A DNA stretch of 64,000 bases from the NCBI GenBank assembly GCA_023663635.1, contig JAMPHD010000005.1, positions 62,001 through 126,000 of the forward strand. The letters are read 5' to 3'. Within the stretch, counting starts at the first letter, position 1. Each line of letters starts with the position of its first letter. This document shows positions 26,832-35,864 of the stretch, one piece after another. A program made the position numbers and the translations under genes. This stretch comes from Acetatifactor muris. Lineage in GTDB: Bacteria; Bacillota; Clostridia; Lachnospirales; Lachnospiraceae. The notes below the pieces were generated by a model that saw only the letters and a program-made list of their open reading frames with translations, did no database searches and was not told where the DNA came from.

Positions 26832-27870
26832 TGCCATCGCCCTCCAACTTTTCAAAATCTTCTAACTTGAGTTCACGCTTGAGTTCCTCAACCGTAGGCA
26901 TATATGGCATATATTTTGCTGCGTAAATCTGCGTATTTCCTTCCGGTAAAGTATACTGCACAAGCGTATCGCTTTTATCTGCGCAGAGCAGAATACCAAT
27001 AGGTGGATTATCTCCCTTGTTCATCAGTTTACGGGTATAATAATTCACATACATCTGCATCTGTCCAATGTCCTGATGTGTCAAATCGTCCGTTTTCAGA
27101 TCAATCAGTACAAAGCATTTCAGAATGTAATTGTAAAAAACGAGGTCGATATAAAAATGCCTGCCGTCAAAGCTGATGTGCTTCTGTCTTGCCACGAACG
27201 AAAATCCTCGCCCAAGTTCCAACAGGAATTTTTGCAAATGGTCAATCAAGGCCTGCTCCAAGTCAGATTCATAGTAGTGCTCGTTTGCCGGCAAATCCAA
27301 AAACTCCAACACATAAGGGTCTTTGACAATATTCTCATATTCCAGCTTCGGGACAGTAGTTTGTATCTCCGAAGCAACTGATGTTTTATCTCTGCTTGCA
27401 AGAATCCGATTATAGTACATCGTGTTAATCTGCCGTTCAAGCTGGCGGACACTCCATGCGGACTTGGCAGTTTCTTCTGCGTAAAAGGAACGTGCGTCTT
27501 CATCAGAAACTCTCATCAAAAGGCGATAATGCGACCAGCTCAAATCGCTCCACAGCGTGGAGCGATTTTGAAATGTCAAATAAAACTGGCGCATATTACG
27601 CAGTCCTTGCACACTGTAACCCTTGCCAAATTCCGCTGTCAGCCTTTCGGAAATGTATTGAAGCACCTGTTTACCGTAAGCAGCACGGTCGTTTTCTCCG
27701 CAGATTTCGTAGATTTCCTTGCCGATATTCCAATAGGTCTCGACCATAGCCGCATTGACAGCCGTGTACACTCGCTGCTTTGCGTCAATCACATAACTTC
27801 GAATTGTTTTATAGGCGTCCTCCTGTCCGTTCTTCTCAGGAAGATTGTTTGTATTTGTCATGCTATCCAT
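26824..27870 (-). CDS. DUF1016 (YhcG-type) PD-(D/E)XK nuclease
   Basis: A 348-residue protein. The N-terminal DUF1016 helical domain has AMVETYWNIGKEIYE, GYSVQGLRNMRQFYL and SHYRLLMRV. The C-terminal nuclease domain has HFYIDLVFYNYILKCFVLIDLKTDDL, supplying the D...(D)xK core, then HQDIGQMQMYVNYY. YhcG proteins are Holliday-junction-resolvase-like nucleases seen in restriction clusters. Its ATG overlaps the mod stop in TAATG, placing it inside the operon between mod and res. Confidence 0.9.
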   Translation of the reverse strand: MDSMTNTNNLPEKNGQEDAYKTIRSYVIDAKQRVYTAVNAAMVETYWNIGKEIYEICGENDRAAYGKQVLQYISERLTAEFGKGYSVQGLRNMRQFYLTFQNRSTLWSDLSWSHYRLLMRVSDEDARSFYAEETAKSAWSVRQLERQINTMYYNRILASRDKTSVASEIQTTVPKLEYENIVKDPYVLEFLDLPANEHYYESDLEQALIDHLQKFLLELGRGFSFVARQKHISFDGRHFYIDLVFYNYILKCFVLIDLKTDDLTHQDIGQMQMYVNYYTRKLMNKGDNPPIGILLCADKSDTLVQYTLPEGNTQIYAAKYMPYMPTVEELKRELKLEDFEKLEGDGNE

Positions 27871-29891
27871 TACAATACCTTCCTTTGTGTTTTCGGACTG
27901 TAGGTTTCAAAAATCTGCTCGAAGTTGGTCATCACGCTGTCGGAAGCCATGCCGCTGTCACGGAATACAGCATAGAAAGGATGCCGCTTGGCGATTTCCT
28001 TCACGGTCTCCTCGGTCACATTGGAATCAAAGCAGGCGATTAGATATCCGTCCGCGACGGAAAACACCTTCTTGCCGACAATCTCCGTTTCCTCGATTTT
28101 GGAAGAGAGAAGAACACCAAGGTCAAGCATCACCTGGAACAACAAGTCTTCCGGTGTGCGGTCTGCCTTTATGTTGTCGGCAAACAACTCCATCTGTCCC
28201 TGGTTATAGTCGGCGGGCTTGTAGTAAACGTCCTCCATGTTCGTGGTGTCGACCTTGAAAACACGAAAACCGTAATCAAAGTATTCGGGGTGCTTCGATT
28301 CCTGTCTGATTTTATCACCAGCTTTACGAATACGTTCTTCACCAATTTGAGGTATAATGTAAAATCCAGCCTTTCTTGATTCACTATCTTTAACGATAAC
28401 AGGAAATCCAGTCACAGAATCAATCACATAACGCTCTTTTTCTTCCCCGTTTTCTCCCACATAGGACTCCTTCTTTCCTGTGTAAGTTATGTCGGGAACC
28501 TGTACCAAAATGAATTTTCTGTTACCGCCATCAGTTTCATTCAATTCCATAACAGCATGAGCTGTCGTGGCTGAGCCAGAAAAGAAATCAAGTATAATTG
28601 CATCCTTATCGTCTTTTGTACCTGCATAAAGAGAGTCATATACTGTCCACAGGCTTTTGGGAAAAGTAAAACCATTATGTGGAACCAATTCACTAATAAG
28701 GCGAGTCCCATATTCGTTAGCGTCATGTTTTTTGTCGTTCCATACAGTTTTTACAATCCCAAAGGTTTTCCCTATCTCAACCTCGTATCCGGTAGCGGTT
28801 TTCCGAGCTCGTAGCATTGATGATATATCATCAACAGACTGCCGTGCATATCTCCACTTCCTCTCAATCCCATTTCTATCAATGGGATACACATAGAACA
28901 ATTCATCTATTTTTACGGTCTGAGTTTCAGGATGATATGTTTCAGGCGATACGTCACCAAAGCCGACAATCTGACCATTTGCATCAACTATTACAGGGTA
29001 AAAACAATTTCTGGCATCTGTACGTTCAGACTCGCTACCCCAATTTCTAAATTGGGACCAGTCTACTTCATCATCAGGAATCAATCGATCAGCGATAGCT
29101 TTGATCCCTGCAGGATATACAAAGATTGCATACTCATTAGTGTGGGAAAAATTGTTGCCTTGTTGACCACGCGGATTATGCACAACCGTCACAATGGCAT
29201 ATTCATGATTTGTGCCAAAGATATTCTTAAGAACAATTGAAAGAAGCGTGTCAACCTCATTTTCATCAATGGCACAGACAAGTATACCATCATCGGAGAG
29301 CAAATCCTTGGCAATTTTCAACCTTGGAAACATCATATTTAACCAATCAGTATGGAACCTACCATTAGTAGTAAGATTCTGAACCAAGTTGTTTCCGTCT
29401 TCATCAAATTGACCACTGTTAGCAAGATACTCAGTCATCGATTGACTGTAATCATTCTTGTAAATCAAATTGCTGCCCGTGTTATACGGAGGGTCGATAT
29501 AGATCATCTTTACCTTCTTGAGGTAGGTCTCTCTCAAAATTTTTAACGCTTCGAGATTATCTCCCTCAATATAGATATTCTCTGTATCAATGTTACCCCT
29601 AGTTCCGTCCTTGCCAACGCTCAACTCTCTCTGTAGGCGAAGAGTTTTAGATGTCGGAGAGTTGGCAAGAAGAATAGACTTCTTTTTGTCTGGCCAAGTG
29701 AACTGATAGCGTTCCTGCGGACCTTCGACCACGGCGGCGGAGATTTCCTGACGCAGAACATCCGCATCAATGGCACGCACAACTTCTCCATTCTCGTTTA
29801 AGGTTTCGGTTACCGCATTCGGAAACAGCTCCGCCAGCTTTTTGAAGTTTTCGTCCGCCAAATCGGGCGTATGCATCTTAAGCTTGTCCAT
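27870..29891 (-). CDS. mod: Type III DNA methyltransferase subunit (Mod)
   Basis: A 673-residue beta-class adenine methyltransferase that also provides target recognition for Res. The catalytic DPPYNTGS is at 133-140, and the SAM-binding motif DFFSGSATTAHAVMEL is near residue 430, in the order usual for type III Mod. The segment between them (about 240-410) is the probable target recognition domain. The recognition site cannot be predicted. It overlaps DUF4391 upstream by 14 bases and the YhcG gene downstream by one base. Confidence 0.94.
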   Translation of the reverse strand: MDKLKMHTPDLADENFKKLAELFPNAVTETLNENGEVVRAIDADVLRQEISAAVVEGPQERYQFTWPDKKKSILLANSPTSKTLRLQRELSVGKDGTRGNIDTENIYIEGDNLEALKILRETYLKKVKMIYIDPPYNTGSNLIYKNDYSQSMTEYLANSGQFDEDGNNLVQNLTTNGRFHTDWLNMMFPRLKIAKDLLSDDGILVCAIDENEVDTLLSIVLKNIFGTNHEYAIVTVVHNPRGQQGNNFSHTNEYAIFVYPAGIKAIADRLIPDDEVDWSQFRNWGSESERTDARNCFYPVIVDANGQIVGFGDVSPETYHPETQTVKIDELFYVYPIDRNGIERKWRYARQSVDDISSMLRARKTATGYEVEIGKTFGIVKTVWNDKKHDANEYGTRLISELVPHNGFTFPKSLWTVYDSLYAGTKDDKDAIILDFFSGSATTAHAVMELNETDGGNRKFILVQVPDITYTGKKESYVGENGEEKERYVIDSVTGFPVIVKDSESRKAGFYIIPQIGEERIRKAGDKIRQESKHPEYFDYGFRVFKVDTTNMEDVYYKPADYNQGQMELFADNIKADRTPEDLLFQVMLDLGVLLSSKIEETEIVGKKVFSVADGYLIACFDSNVTEETVKEIAKRHPFYAVFRDSGMASDSVMTNFEQIFETYSPKTQRKVL

Positions 29892-30510
29892 TTTTCAGTT
29901 CCTCCAATTTCTGTTTATAGGACTGCAGACGTGAATAAATTTCAAACCGCTTTTTCGGTTGCTGCTCTTTCCAAGCTGCGTCCTCTGTCTTTTTAATTTG
30001 TTTCTCCAGTTTGACAATCTGTTCCTGCAGGGCAAGTCTGTCATCAATAGAGAGTTCTGCCGCCACGCTTGCCCGCTCATCATAAAGAGCGATGCGTTCA
30101 ATCAGATGTTCCCATATCTCATCCAGAGAGAAACCCTCGGCTTTCAGTGTCATCTCGTCCTCATCCATCCAGGGCGAGCGGTAGAGCCTGCCGTGATATA
30201 TCGCAAGCTGGCGGCTGCCTTCAAAGCAAAGGTAGAATACAAGCTTGTGCGGATTCTGCCTTGCGATTGCCTCTATGATCTTGGCGTCAAATTCCTGTTT
30301 CTTAAGTTTTATCGACAAAAACAGGATTTCCTTTATCTCCGAATCGGCTGTCAGATTCAGATTTTCTTTTGTCAGGCTGTTTTCTACAACAATCCTGTCC
30401 ACATCGGATACGAATTTATCCTTCAGCACTTTCGTCAGCGGCAGGTGCTTGTAGAACGCCTCCTTCGGCATTCGACGGTGAACAGCCGTGCTTTTTGGAA
30501 AATCAATCAT
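29878..30510 (-). CDS. DUF4391 protein
   Basis: A 210-residue protein of the DUF4391 family, recognised by its start (IDFPKSTAVHRRMPKEAFYKHL), the middle FDAKIIEAIARQNPHKLVFYLCF, and a C-terminal coiled coil (about 160-208). The family occurs mainly beside type III methylases and SNF2-type helicases. Its biochemical role is unknown. It begins immediately after the helicase stop. Confidence 0.82.
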   Translation of the reverse strand: MIDFPKSTAVHRRMPKEAFYKHLPLTKVLKDKFVSDVDRIVVENSLTKENLNLTADSEIKEILFLSIKLKKQEFDAKIIEAIARQNPHKLVFYLCFEGSRQLAIYHGRLYRSPWMDEDEMTLKAEGFSLDEIWEHLIERIALYDERASVAAELSIDDRLALQEQIVKLEKQIKKTEDAAWKEQQPKKRFEIYSRLQSYKQKLEELKNGQA

Positions 30511-33500
30511 TTAAATCACCACCATAAAGCATATCAGCTCAAAATCATCCAGTCCCGAAAAGCCGCCGGAGAGGAACGTGGTCTGCCCACCGGAGAAGAA
30601 ACTGTCAATATCTCCTTCGTCCTTGGCATCAATGATAGAGCCGACGGCATCCTCCAACAGTTTCGATACCTTGCCCATGTTTCGACCGTTGTTTGTAGCC
30701 TTATTGAACACATCGCAGCTCGCCTTGTCGGGAGCGGACTTGCCTCGTGACAGATGCCTCATGATATCGAGCGTGTCCTTCGGCTGCAGATGGTTCGTCA
30801 CAACCTCGCCTTCCATGCTCACATACACCATATAGAAGGGGTGCAGTCGATTCCGGTTTTCTATGTTGATATGCTCGTTTACATTTTTCAATACAAATAT
30901 CACGCCGGGCTTTTCGCCTTTGACAACTGCGTGGATTCCAAACGGCGTGTGGTCAATATCTCTATGCTCTTTCATGTACGCCAGCAAGTCCATACGAAAC
31001 TCGTTAAGCCCTAAATCCATGATGGAAATGCCTGATGACATATCCTCAAGGTCAACGACCTCCTCTTGGAGCTTTTTCAGCTGGGCACGTCTGTATTCCA
31101 GGTCGCCTTTCTCTTCCTGGTTGATGAGATCGTCATCGCCGGTCGAGGTCATGACGGATATGCGCATCCTTGTCTCCACACGAGCCTTCAGATTGATATA
31201 CTCGTCCAAATCCAGATCGGGCCAGAAGTTCACAAGCTGAATTACTGCGTTCCTGCTGCCGATACGGTCAATTCTTCCGAAACGCTGTATAATGCGGACG
31301 GGATTCCAATGGATGTCGTAATTGATGCAGAAATCGCAGTCCTGCAAATTCTGACCCTCGGAAATACAGTCGGTGGCAATGAGGATATCGATGTCCGTCT
31401 TATCCTTCGGGTACAGAACATCACGATCCTTTGACTTCGGCGAGAAACAGGCAAGGACGTGGTTCATATCCGCTTTAAACTTCGGTATCGTGGTTCTTCC
31501 GTCCACGGAGCCAGTCACGAGCGCCGTATGAAGTCCCATCTCCCTCTGCGCCATCTCGGCGATATTCTCATACAGATAATCCGCCGTATCCGAGAACGCA
31601 GTAAAGATAAGAATCTTCTTGTTCCCCTCGTTGATGGGATTTGCCGCTTTCTCCCTGATAACACGGATCAGTTCATTCAGCTTGAAGTCGTACTCTGGCG
31701 TGATGTCCTCGATCATCATGATGAGCAGCTGGAGCGTTTCAAGGTCTTCATCGATATCCCGTTTCCACGAAATATAGTCCATGTCCTGGAGATCGATCTT
31801 TACCTTTTTGCCGACGCTGAAAAAGTCGGTGTTCTGATCGTCATCATCGAAATCAGCCGCCGCGCCGGATAGATCGCGCATCTCATCTAAGGCACCGGAG
31901 CCACCAGACATAAACGTTTCGATGGTCTGCGAGGTGTCATAAAGGTAGTCGTAAATCCTACGCACCGTCAGCAGGAAGGAATGCACGGAACTTTCCATAC
32001 GCTTTAAGAGGTTGATGCTCATCAAACGCTGAATACCGATTTCACGGCCTTTTCTGAAGTTCTCGGTTTCCTTCTCATCCAGATACTTACTGAGTTTGCT
32101 GGCATGGATATAAATTGTCGGTGTGTATATCGTCAGCTTCAATTTGGAGAGGCACTCATACACTTCCTTATAGTTGATGGCATTCTTTAAATCGGTTAGT
32201 TTCGGACGCAGAGAAATCGGTTTAAGCCTTTCGGGAAATGTTCCAATATCTGTTACATCGTAATAATTCTGTATATGCTTTCTGGAGCGGGCAATCGTTA
32301 CGCTGTCCAGCACTTCAAAGAAATCGAAGTCCAGGCGTGAAAGCAGATTCGCCGTAGTGCGTTCTTCCTCCGGCAGCTTGCACCATGCATTGTAAACACC
32401 CTGCGCCTGACGGAATATGGTGTCTATGTCGGATTTGATATTCAGCTTCTCATTGAACTCGGAAGGGTCACCTTCGTAGGCAAGCGCCAACTGATTTCTT
32501 AAATCATAAAAGCGGTTATTGACCGGTGTGGCGGAAAGCATCAGCACCTTCGTTTTTACACCCGGCTTGATAACACGGCTCATCAGACGCATATAGCGGT
32601 TTTCTTTCTCTCCACCGCGGCTGTTCGTGCCGTTGCCGTTTCTAAAGTTGTGGCTCTCATCAATCACGACAAGGTCATAGTTTCCCCAGTTGATGCGGTC
32701 AATCGGTAGTCCGATTACCGTATTGCCGCTGTCCTTGGAAAGATCTGTATGGTAAAGGATGTCATAACGCAGTCGGTCTCCGGCAAGAGGGTTATTGATC
32801 AGATTGCCACGATAGGTCATCCAGTTTTCGCATAATTTTTTCGGGCAGAGAACCAGGACATTCTTGTTCCGCCCTTCGTAATATTTGATGACGGCAAGCG
32901 CCGTGAAGGTCTTACCAAGACCGACGCTGTCCGCAAGGATGCAGCCGTTGTACTGCTCCAGTTTATTTATGATCGCAAGAGCGGCATCCTTCTGAAAGTT
33001 GAACAGCTTGTTCCAAATGATGCTGTCCTTAAAGCCCGTTGCCTCGTTTGGAAGAACATCCTCGGAGATGTCCTCCAGAAACTCGCTGAATATGTTATAC
33101 AGCGTCATAAAATAAATCAGTTCCGGGGAGTTCTCCTGATAGACCGTAGAAATCATATCAATTACTTCCTCGGTCACATCCTTCAGTTTCTCTTCATCAT
33201 TCCACACGACATCAAACATACGAAGGAACTCTGCACTTGCCGGATTCTCAAAACGGGTCACCATATTCGTGAGGTTATTCCCGCGTTCACAGCCAAGGTC
33301 AACGGTAGTAAAACTGTTCATAGGTGAATATGTATAAGCCTCGTCCTCATCAGAAACAAGCATGAAATTGTTCATGCCGTCGCGGGTTGTATTGGACTTG
33401 AACCGTACCTTGCGGCGCATCCAGTCGGCGCACTCCTTTGCTATGGCCTTCTGTTTCAGTTCGTTACGGAGGCGCACTTCAAACTCGGTACCGTAGAGGC

Positions 33501-33744
33501 TTTTCTCCCTCTGCAGACGGGGAATATAAAACTCCCTGCGCTCCTTCGGAGTTTTCTCGGCAACAAAGGTGGGCGATGTAAAAATAAAGCGCAGTTCATC
33601 ACAGGTTTCAAGTTGCTGCTGCAGCTCTTGGTACGCATATATTGAAAAGCAGGCTGCAGCAATAGAAACTTTGCTGCCTGGCTGTATCACTTTCGTAAGG
33701 TCATCTTTTACCACCTTCGTGGTGTTGTTGAATATTTCCATCAT
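30511..33744 (-). CDS. SNF2-type helicase with PLD-like N-terminus
   Basis: A 1,077-residue protein, first in the defence operon; GGAG lies seven bases before the ATG. Residues 1-200 resemble a degenerate phospholipase D-like module (SKVSIAAACFSIYAYQEL, LRFIFTSPTF). The motor has ILADSVGLGKTFTALAVIKYY (motif I), VVIDESHNFRNG (II), LMLSATPVNNRF (III), DILIATDCISEGQNLQ (V) and IQRFGRIDRIGS (VI). Such helicases occur in DISARM and in extended type III restriction clusters. It probably remodels or translocates DNA; no classic PLD HKD motif is complete. Confidence 0.88.
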   Translation of the reverse strand: MMEIFNNTTKVVKDDLTKVIQPGSKVSIAAACFSIYAYQELQQQLETCDELRFIFTSPTFVAEKTPKERREFYIPRLQREKSLYGTEFEVRLRNELKQKAIAKECADWMRRKVRFKSNTTRDGMNNFMLVSDEDEAYTYSPMNSFTTVDLGCERGNNLTNMVTRFENPASAEFLRMFDVVWNDEEKLKDVTEEVIDMISTVYQENSPELIYFMTLYNIFSEFLEDISEDVLPNEATGFKDSIIWNKLFNFQKDAALAIINKLEQYNGCILADSVGLGKTFTALAVIKYYEGRNKNVLVLCPKKLCENWMTYRGNLINNPLAGDRLRYDILYHTDLSKDSGNTVIGLPIDRINWGNYDLVVIDESHNFRNGNGTNSRGGEKENRYMRLMSRVIKPGVKTKVLMLSATPVNNRFYDLRNQLALAYEGDPSEFNEKLNIKSDIDTIFRQAQGVYNAWCKLPEEERTTANLLSRLDFDFFEVLDSVTIARSRKHIQNYYDVTDIGTFPERLKPISLRPKLTDLKNAINYKEVYECLSKLKLTIYTPTIYIHASKLSKYLDEKETENFRKGREIGIQRLMSINLLKRMESSVHSFLLTVRRIYDYLYDTSQTIETFMSGGSGALDEMRDLSGAAADFDDDDQNTDFFSVGKKVKIDLQDMDYISWKRDIDEDLETLQLLIMMIEDITPEYDFKLNELIRVIREKAANPINEGNKKILIFTAFSDTADYLYENIAEMAQREMGLHTALVTGSVDGRTTIPKFKADMNHVLACFSPKSKDRDVLYPKDKTDIDILIATDCISEGQNLQDCDFCINYDIHWNPVRIIQRFGRIDRIGSRNAVIQLVNFWPDLDLDEYINLKARVETRMRISVMTSTGDDDLINQEEKGDLEYRRAQLKKLQEEVVDLEDMSSGISIMDLGLNEFRMDLLAYMKEHRDIDHTPFGIHAVVKGEKPGVIFVLKNVNEHINIENRNRLHPFYMVYVSMEGEVVTNHLQPKDTLDIMRHLSRGKSAPDKASCDVFNKATNNGRNMGKVSKLLEDAVGSIIDAKDEGDIDSFFSGGQTTFLSGGFSGLDDFELICFMVVI

Positions 33745-33758
33745 TCAAGGCTCCTTCG

Positions 33759-33869
33759 TTATTCTTGCATTTCCTCATCTTTCTTAAATTCCATAATGTC
33801 CCCGGCATCACAGTTCAGGACATTGCATATTCGGAGCAATATATCAGTATTCCCTCGTCTTGGTAATTC
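33759..33869 (-). pseudogene. C-terminal fragment of a Cro/CI-type regulator
   Basis: Reads NTDILLRICNVLNCDAGDIMEFKKDEE before a TAA, the standard end of a short XRE-family regulator. No DNA-binding helices are present upstream. It sits 14 bases before the helicase start and may be the remains of the operon's own regulator. Confidence 0.6.
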
Positions 33870-34033
33870 ATAAAATAACGGTAGTGTCCGGCTCTCATGC
33901 TGTCAGGCATTTTGTCATCCGCTCCATCACCAAAATCGTGGAGAGGCGTATCAATAATAAAAATGTGCGGGGCAAACTTTGCAGGATTTCTTCCTTGTCC
34001 AGAATCAGGATTGCGAACTTGTTTCGCAATTAC
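33815..34033 (-). pseudogene. C-terminal fragment of an SMC/RecN-like ATPase
   Basis: A 72-residue frame contains FAPHIFIIDTPLHDFGDGADDKMPDSMRAG, which looks like the Walker B/D-loop end of a large coiled-coil ATPase. Everything upstream of it is missing, and downstream it runs into the HTH fragment near 33870 in another frame. It abuts the rlmD stop at 34046 and marks the island edge. Confidence 0.55.
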
Positions 34034-34045
34034 CTAATACTAAGA

Positions 34046-35467
34046 CTACACTCTTCCCAACACACACACCACCTCCACTCCCCCCGTCCAAGGGAACTGG
34101 TCCACTGCCACGGCCCGCTCCACCCGGTATCCCGCGGAGAGGAAAGTCTCCAGGTCCCGCACCAGACTGGTGGGTTTGCAGGAGATGTAGACGATGCGCT
34201 CCACGCCGTAGGCGAGGATCTTCGGCAGGGCCTTGGGATGAATGCCGTCCCGCGGCGGATCCAGGATGATGGCATCCGGGCGCTCCTCCAATGTATCCAA
34301 CACTTTCAGCACATCCCCCGCGATAAACTCACAGTTGGAGAGGCCGTTCTCCGCGGCGCTCCGCCTTGCGGCCTCCACCGCCTCCTCCACGATCTCCACG
34401 CCGATCACTCTGCCCGCCACCGGCGCCATCAGCTGTGCAATGGTGCCCGTGCCGCTGTAGAGGTCAAAGACCGTCTTGTCCCGCGCGCCCAAATCTCCCA
34501 CATAGCCGCGGGCCGTCTCATAGAGCACCTCCGCGCTGTGGGAATTGGTCTGAAAAAAAGAAAACACCGAGATCTTAAAGCGCAATCCCAGCAGTTCCTC
34601 ATAAAAATAATCCTGTCCATAGAGAATGTCCGTGCGGTCGCTCTGCACCACATCCGCCACGGAATCATTGACAATGTGCAGGATGCCGGCAAATTTCCCC
34701 GACAGTCTGCCATCCCGCTGCACCTTGAGCAATGTCTCCGCAAAGCCCTGCAGCAGTGCCGCATCGTCCTGCGTCTTCCGAGAGGGATCATCGTCTCCCG
34801 GAAGTTGGGAACTCGTCACCAACGCCACGAGGATCTCCCCCGTGCGGGACGCCTTTCTCACCAACAGATGGCGCAGATATCCCTCATGGGTCATCCTGTG
34901 AAAGAAACTGACCTGCCTCGCGGCAAAATATTCCCGCACCGTCTTCAAGATCAGGCGGTAATCCCCGTCCACAATACGGCAGTCCTCCACCGTCACCAGA
35001 TCATAAAAACTTCCCCGCCTGTGCATTCCCAGCGCAAGCGGTCCGCCCTTATATTCATCCCCAAAGGAAAACTCCATCTTGTTGCGATATTCATAGGCCA
35101 CGGGACTGCCCTTGATGCCCTCATAGACCCATTCATCCTGTCTGCCCGTGAGCACGCCGTCCAAGAGCCTTTTTACCTGAGCCTCCTTGATCTTCAGCTG
35201 CTCCGGATAGGGCAAAGACAGATATGTACAACCTCCGCACAACCCAAAATGGGAACACGGCTCTCTGGTTTCCAGAGGCGATGTCTCCAACACCTCCAAA
35301 AGCCTTCCTTCCGCCTTCCCTTTTCGAATTTTATTGACAGAAAAACGAATCCTTTGACCGGGCAGGCACATCTTTACAACGGCTGTCTCCTCTCCCACGC
35401 GCACAATGCCTTTGCCGGGAAAATCGACCCGTTCCACGATTCCCTCATATACCTGACCTTTCTTCAT
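34046..35467 (-). CDS. rlmD: 23S rRNA (uracil-C5)-methyltransferase, RlmD/RlmCD type
   Basis: A 473-residue enzyme methylating a uracil in 23S rRNA. The N-terminal TRAM domain (VYEGIVERVDFPGKGIVRVG) is followed by cysteines for an iron-sulfur cluster (CSHFGLCGGCTYLSLPYPEQ), then the SAM domain (FDLYSGTGTIAQLMA, ILDPPRDGIHPKAL). The catalytic cysteine loop is YISCKPTSLVRDL, with K where SCNP is more usual. Firmicutes enzymes of this family can modify two sites. It marks the return to core genes next to the island. Confidence 0.93.
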   Translation of the reverse strand: MKKGQVYEGIVERVDFPGKGIVRVGEETAVVKMCLPGQRIRFSVNKIRKGKAEGRLLEVLETSPLETREPCSHFGLCGGCTYLSLPYPEQLKIKEAQVKRLLDGVLTGRQDEWVYEGIKGSPVAYEYRNKMEFSFGDEYKGGPLALGMHRRGSFYDLVTVEDCRIVDGDYRLILKTVREYFAARQVSFFHRMTHEGYLRHLLVRKASRTGEILVALVTSSQLPGDDDPSRKTQDDAALLQGFAETLLKVQRDGRLSGKFAGILHIVNDSVADVVQSDRTDILYGQDYFYEELLGLRFKISVFSFFQTNSHSAEVLYETARGYVGDLGARDKTVFDLYSGTGTIAQLMAPVAGRVIGVEIVEEAVEAARRSAAENGLSNCEFIAGDVLKVLDTLEERPDAIILDPPRDGIHPKALPKILAYGVERIVYISCKPTSLVRDLETFLSAGYRVERAVAVDQFPWTGGVEVVCVLGRV

Positions 35468-35471
35468 CGGT

Positions 35472-35741
35472 TCAGTTCACTCCCTCGTCTTCGAAGAAGT
35501 CCTCATCATCCTCAAAATCGTCCTCAAAGTCATCGTCAAAATCCTCCAGATAATCCGGATGGAAATAACGATATACGGCATATCCGATGGCGGCGGCCGC
35601 AGCCACGGCTCCTATGATCGCCAGGATCCAGAGGATCGCGTTGCTCTTTTTCTTCTTTGCCTCTTCCTCTTTCTTCTTGCCAAGCAGCTCATTGAGCTTG
35701 AATTCGTTTGCCATCTCCAGAGCCTTTTCCAACTTATCCAT
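35472..35741 (-). CDS. Small single-pass membrane protein with acidic tail
   Basis: An 89-residue protein: a helical N-terminus (MDKLEKALEMANEFKLNEL), a Lys-rich stretch, one membrane helix (ILWILAIIGAVAAAAAIGYAV) and a tail of Asp, Glu and Phe. GGAAGG precedes the ATG. It lies four bases before rlmD and is probably co-transcribed. The arrangement is conserved in appearance for Lachnospiraceae, but the function is unknown. Confidence 0.7.
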   Translation of the reverse strand: MDKLEKALEMANEFKLNELLGKKKEEEAKKKKSNAILWILAIIGAVAAAAAIGYAVYRYFHPDYLEDFDDDFEDDFEDDEDFFEDEGVN

Positions 35742-35864
35742 GTCAATACCTTCCTTTCTCCTTAGGTGGTCCTTTTATAGCATATCACATTTGCTTGGAA
35801 AATACTACAAGCAATTTCAACATCTTTTTGTTTTTAATTTCTTTTTGATCTGCAACATCATTCT

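Noticed and set aside
33860..35617. 585-residue plus-strand frame
   Set aside because: It is the antisense of rlmD; composition is rich in His, Arg and Leu with no domain, and rlmD has clear motifs.
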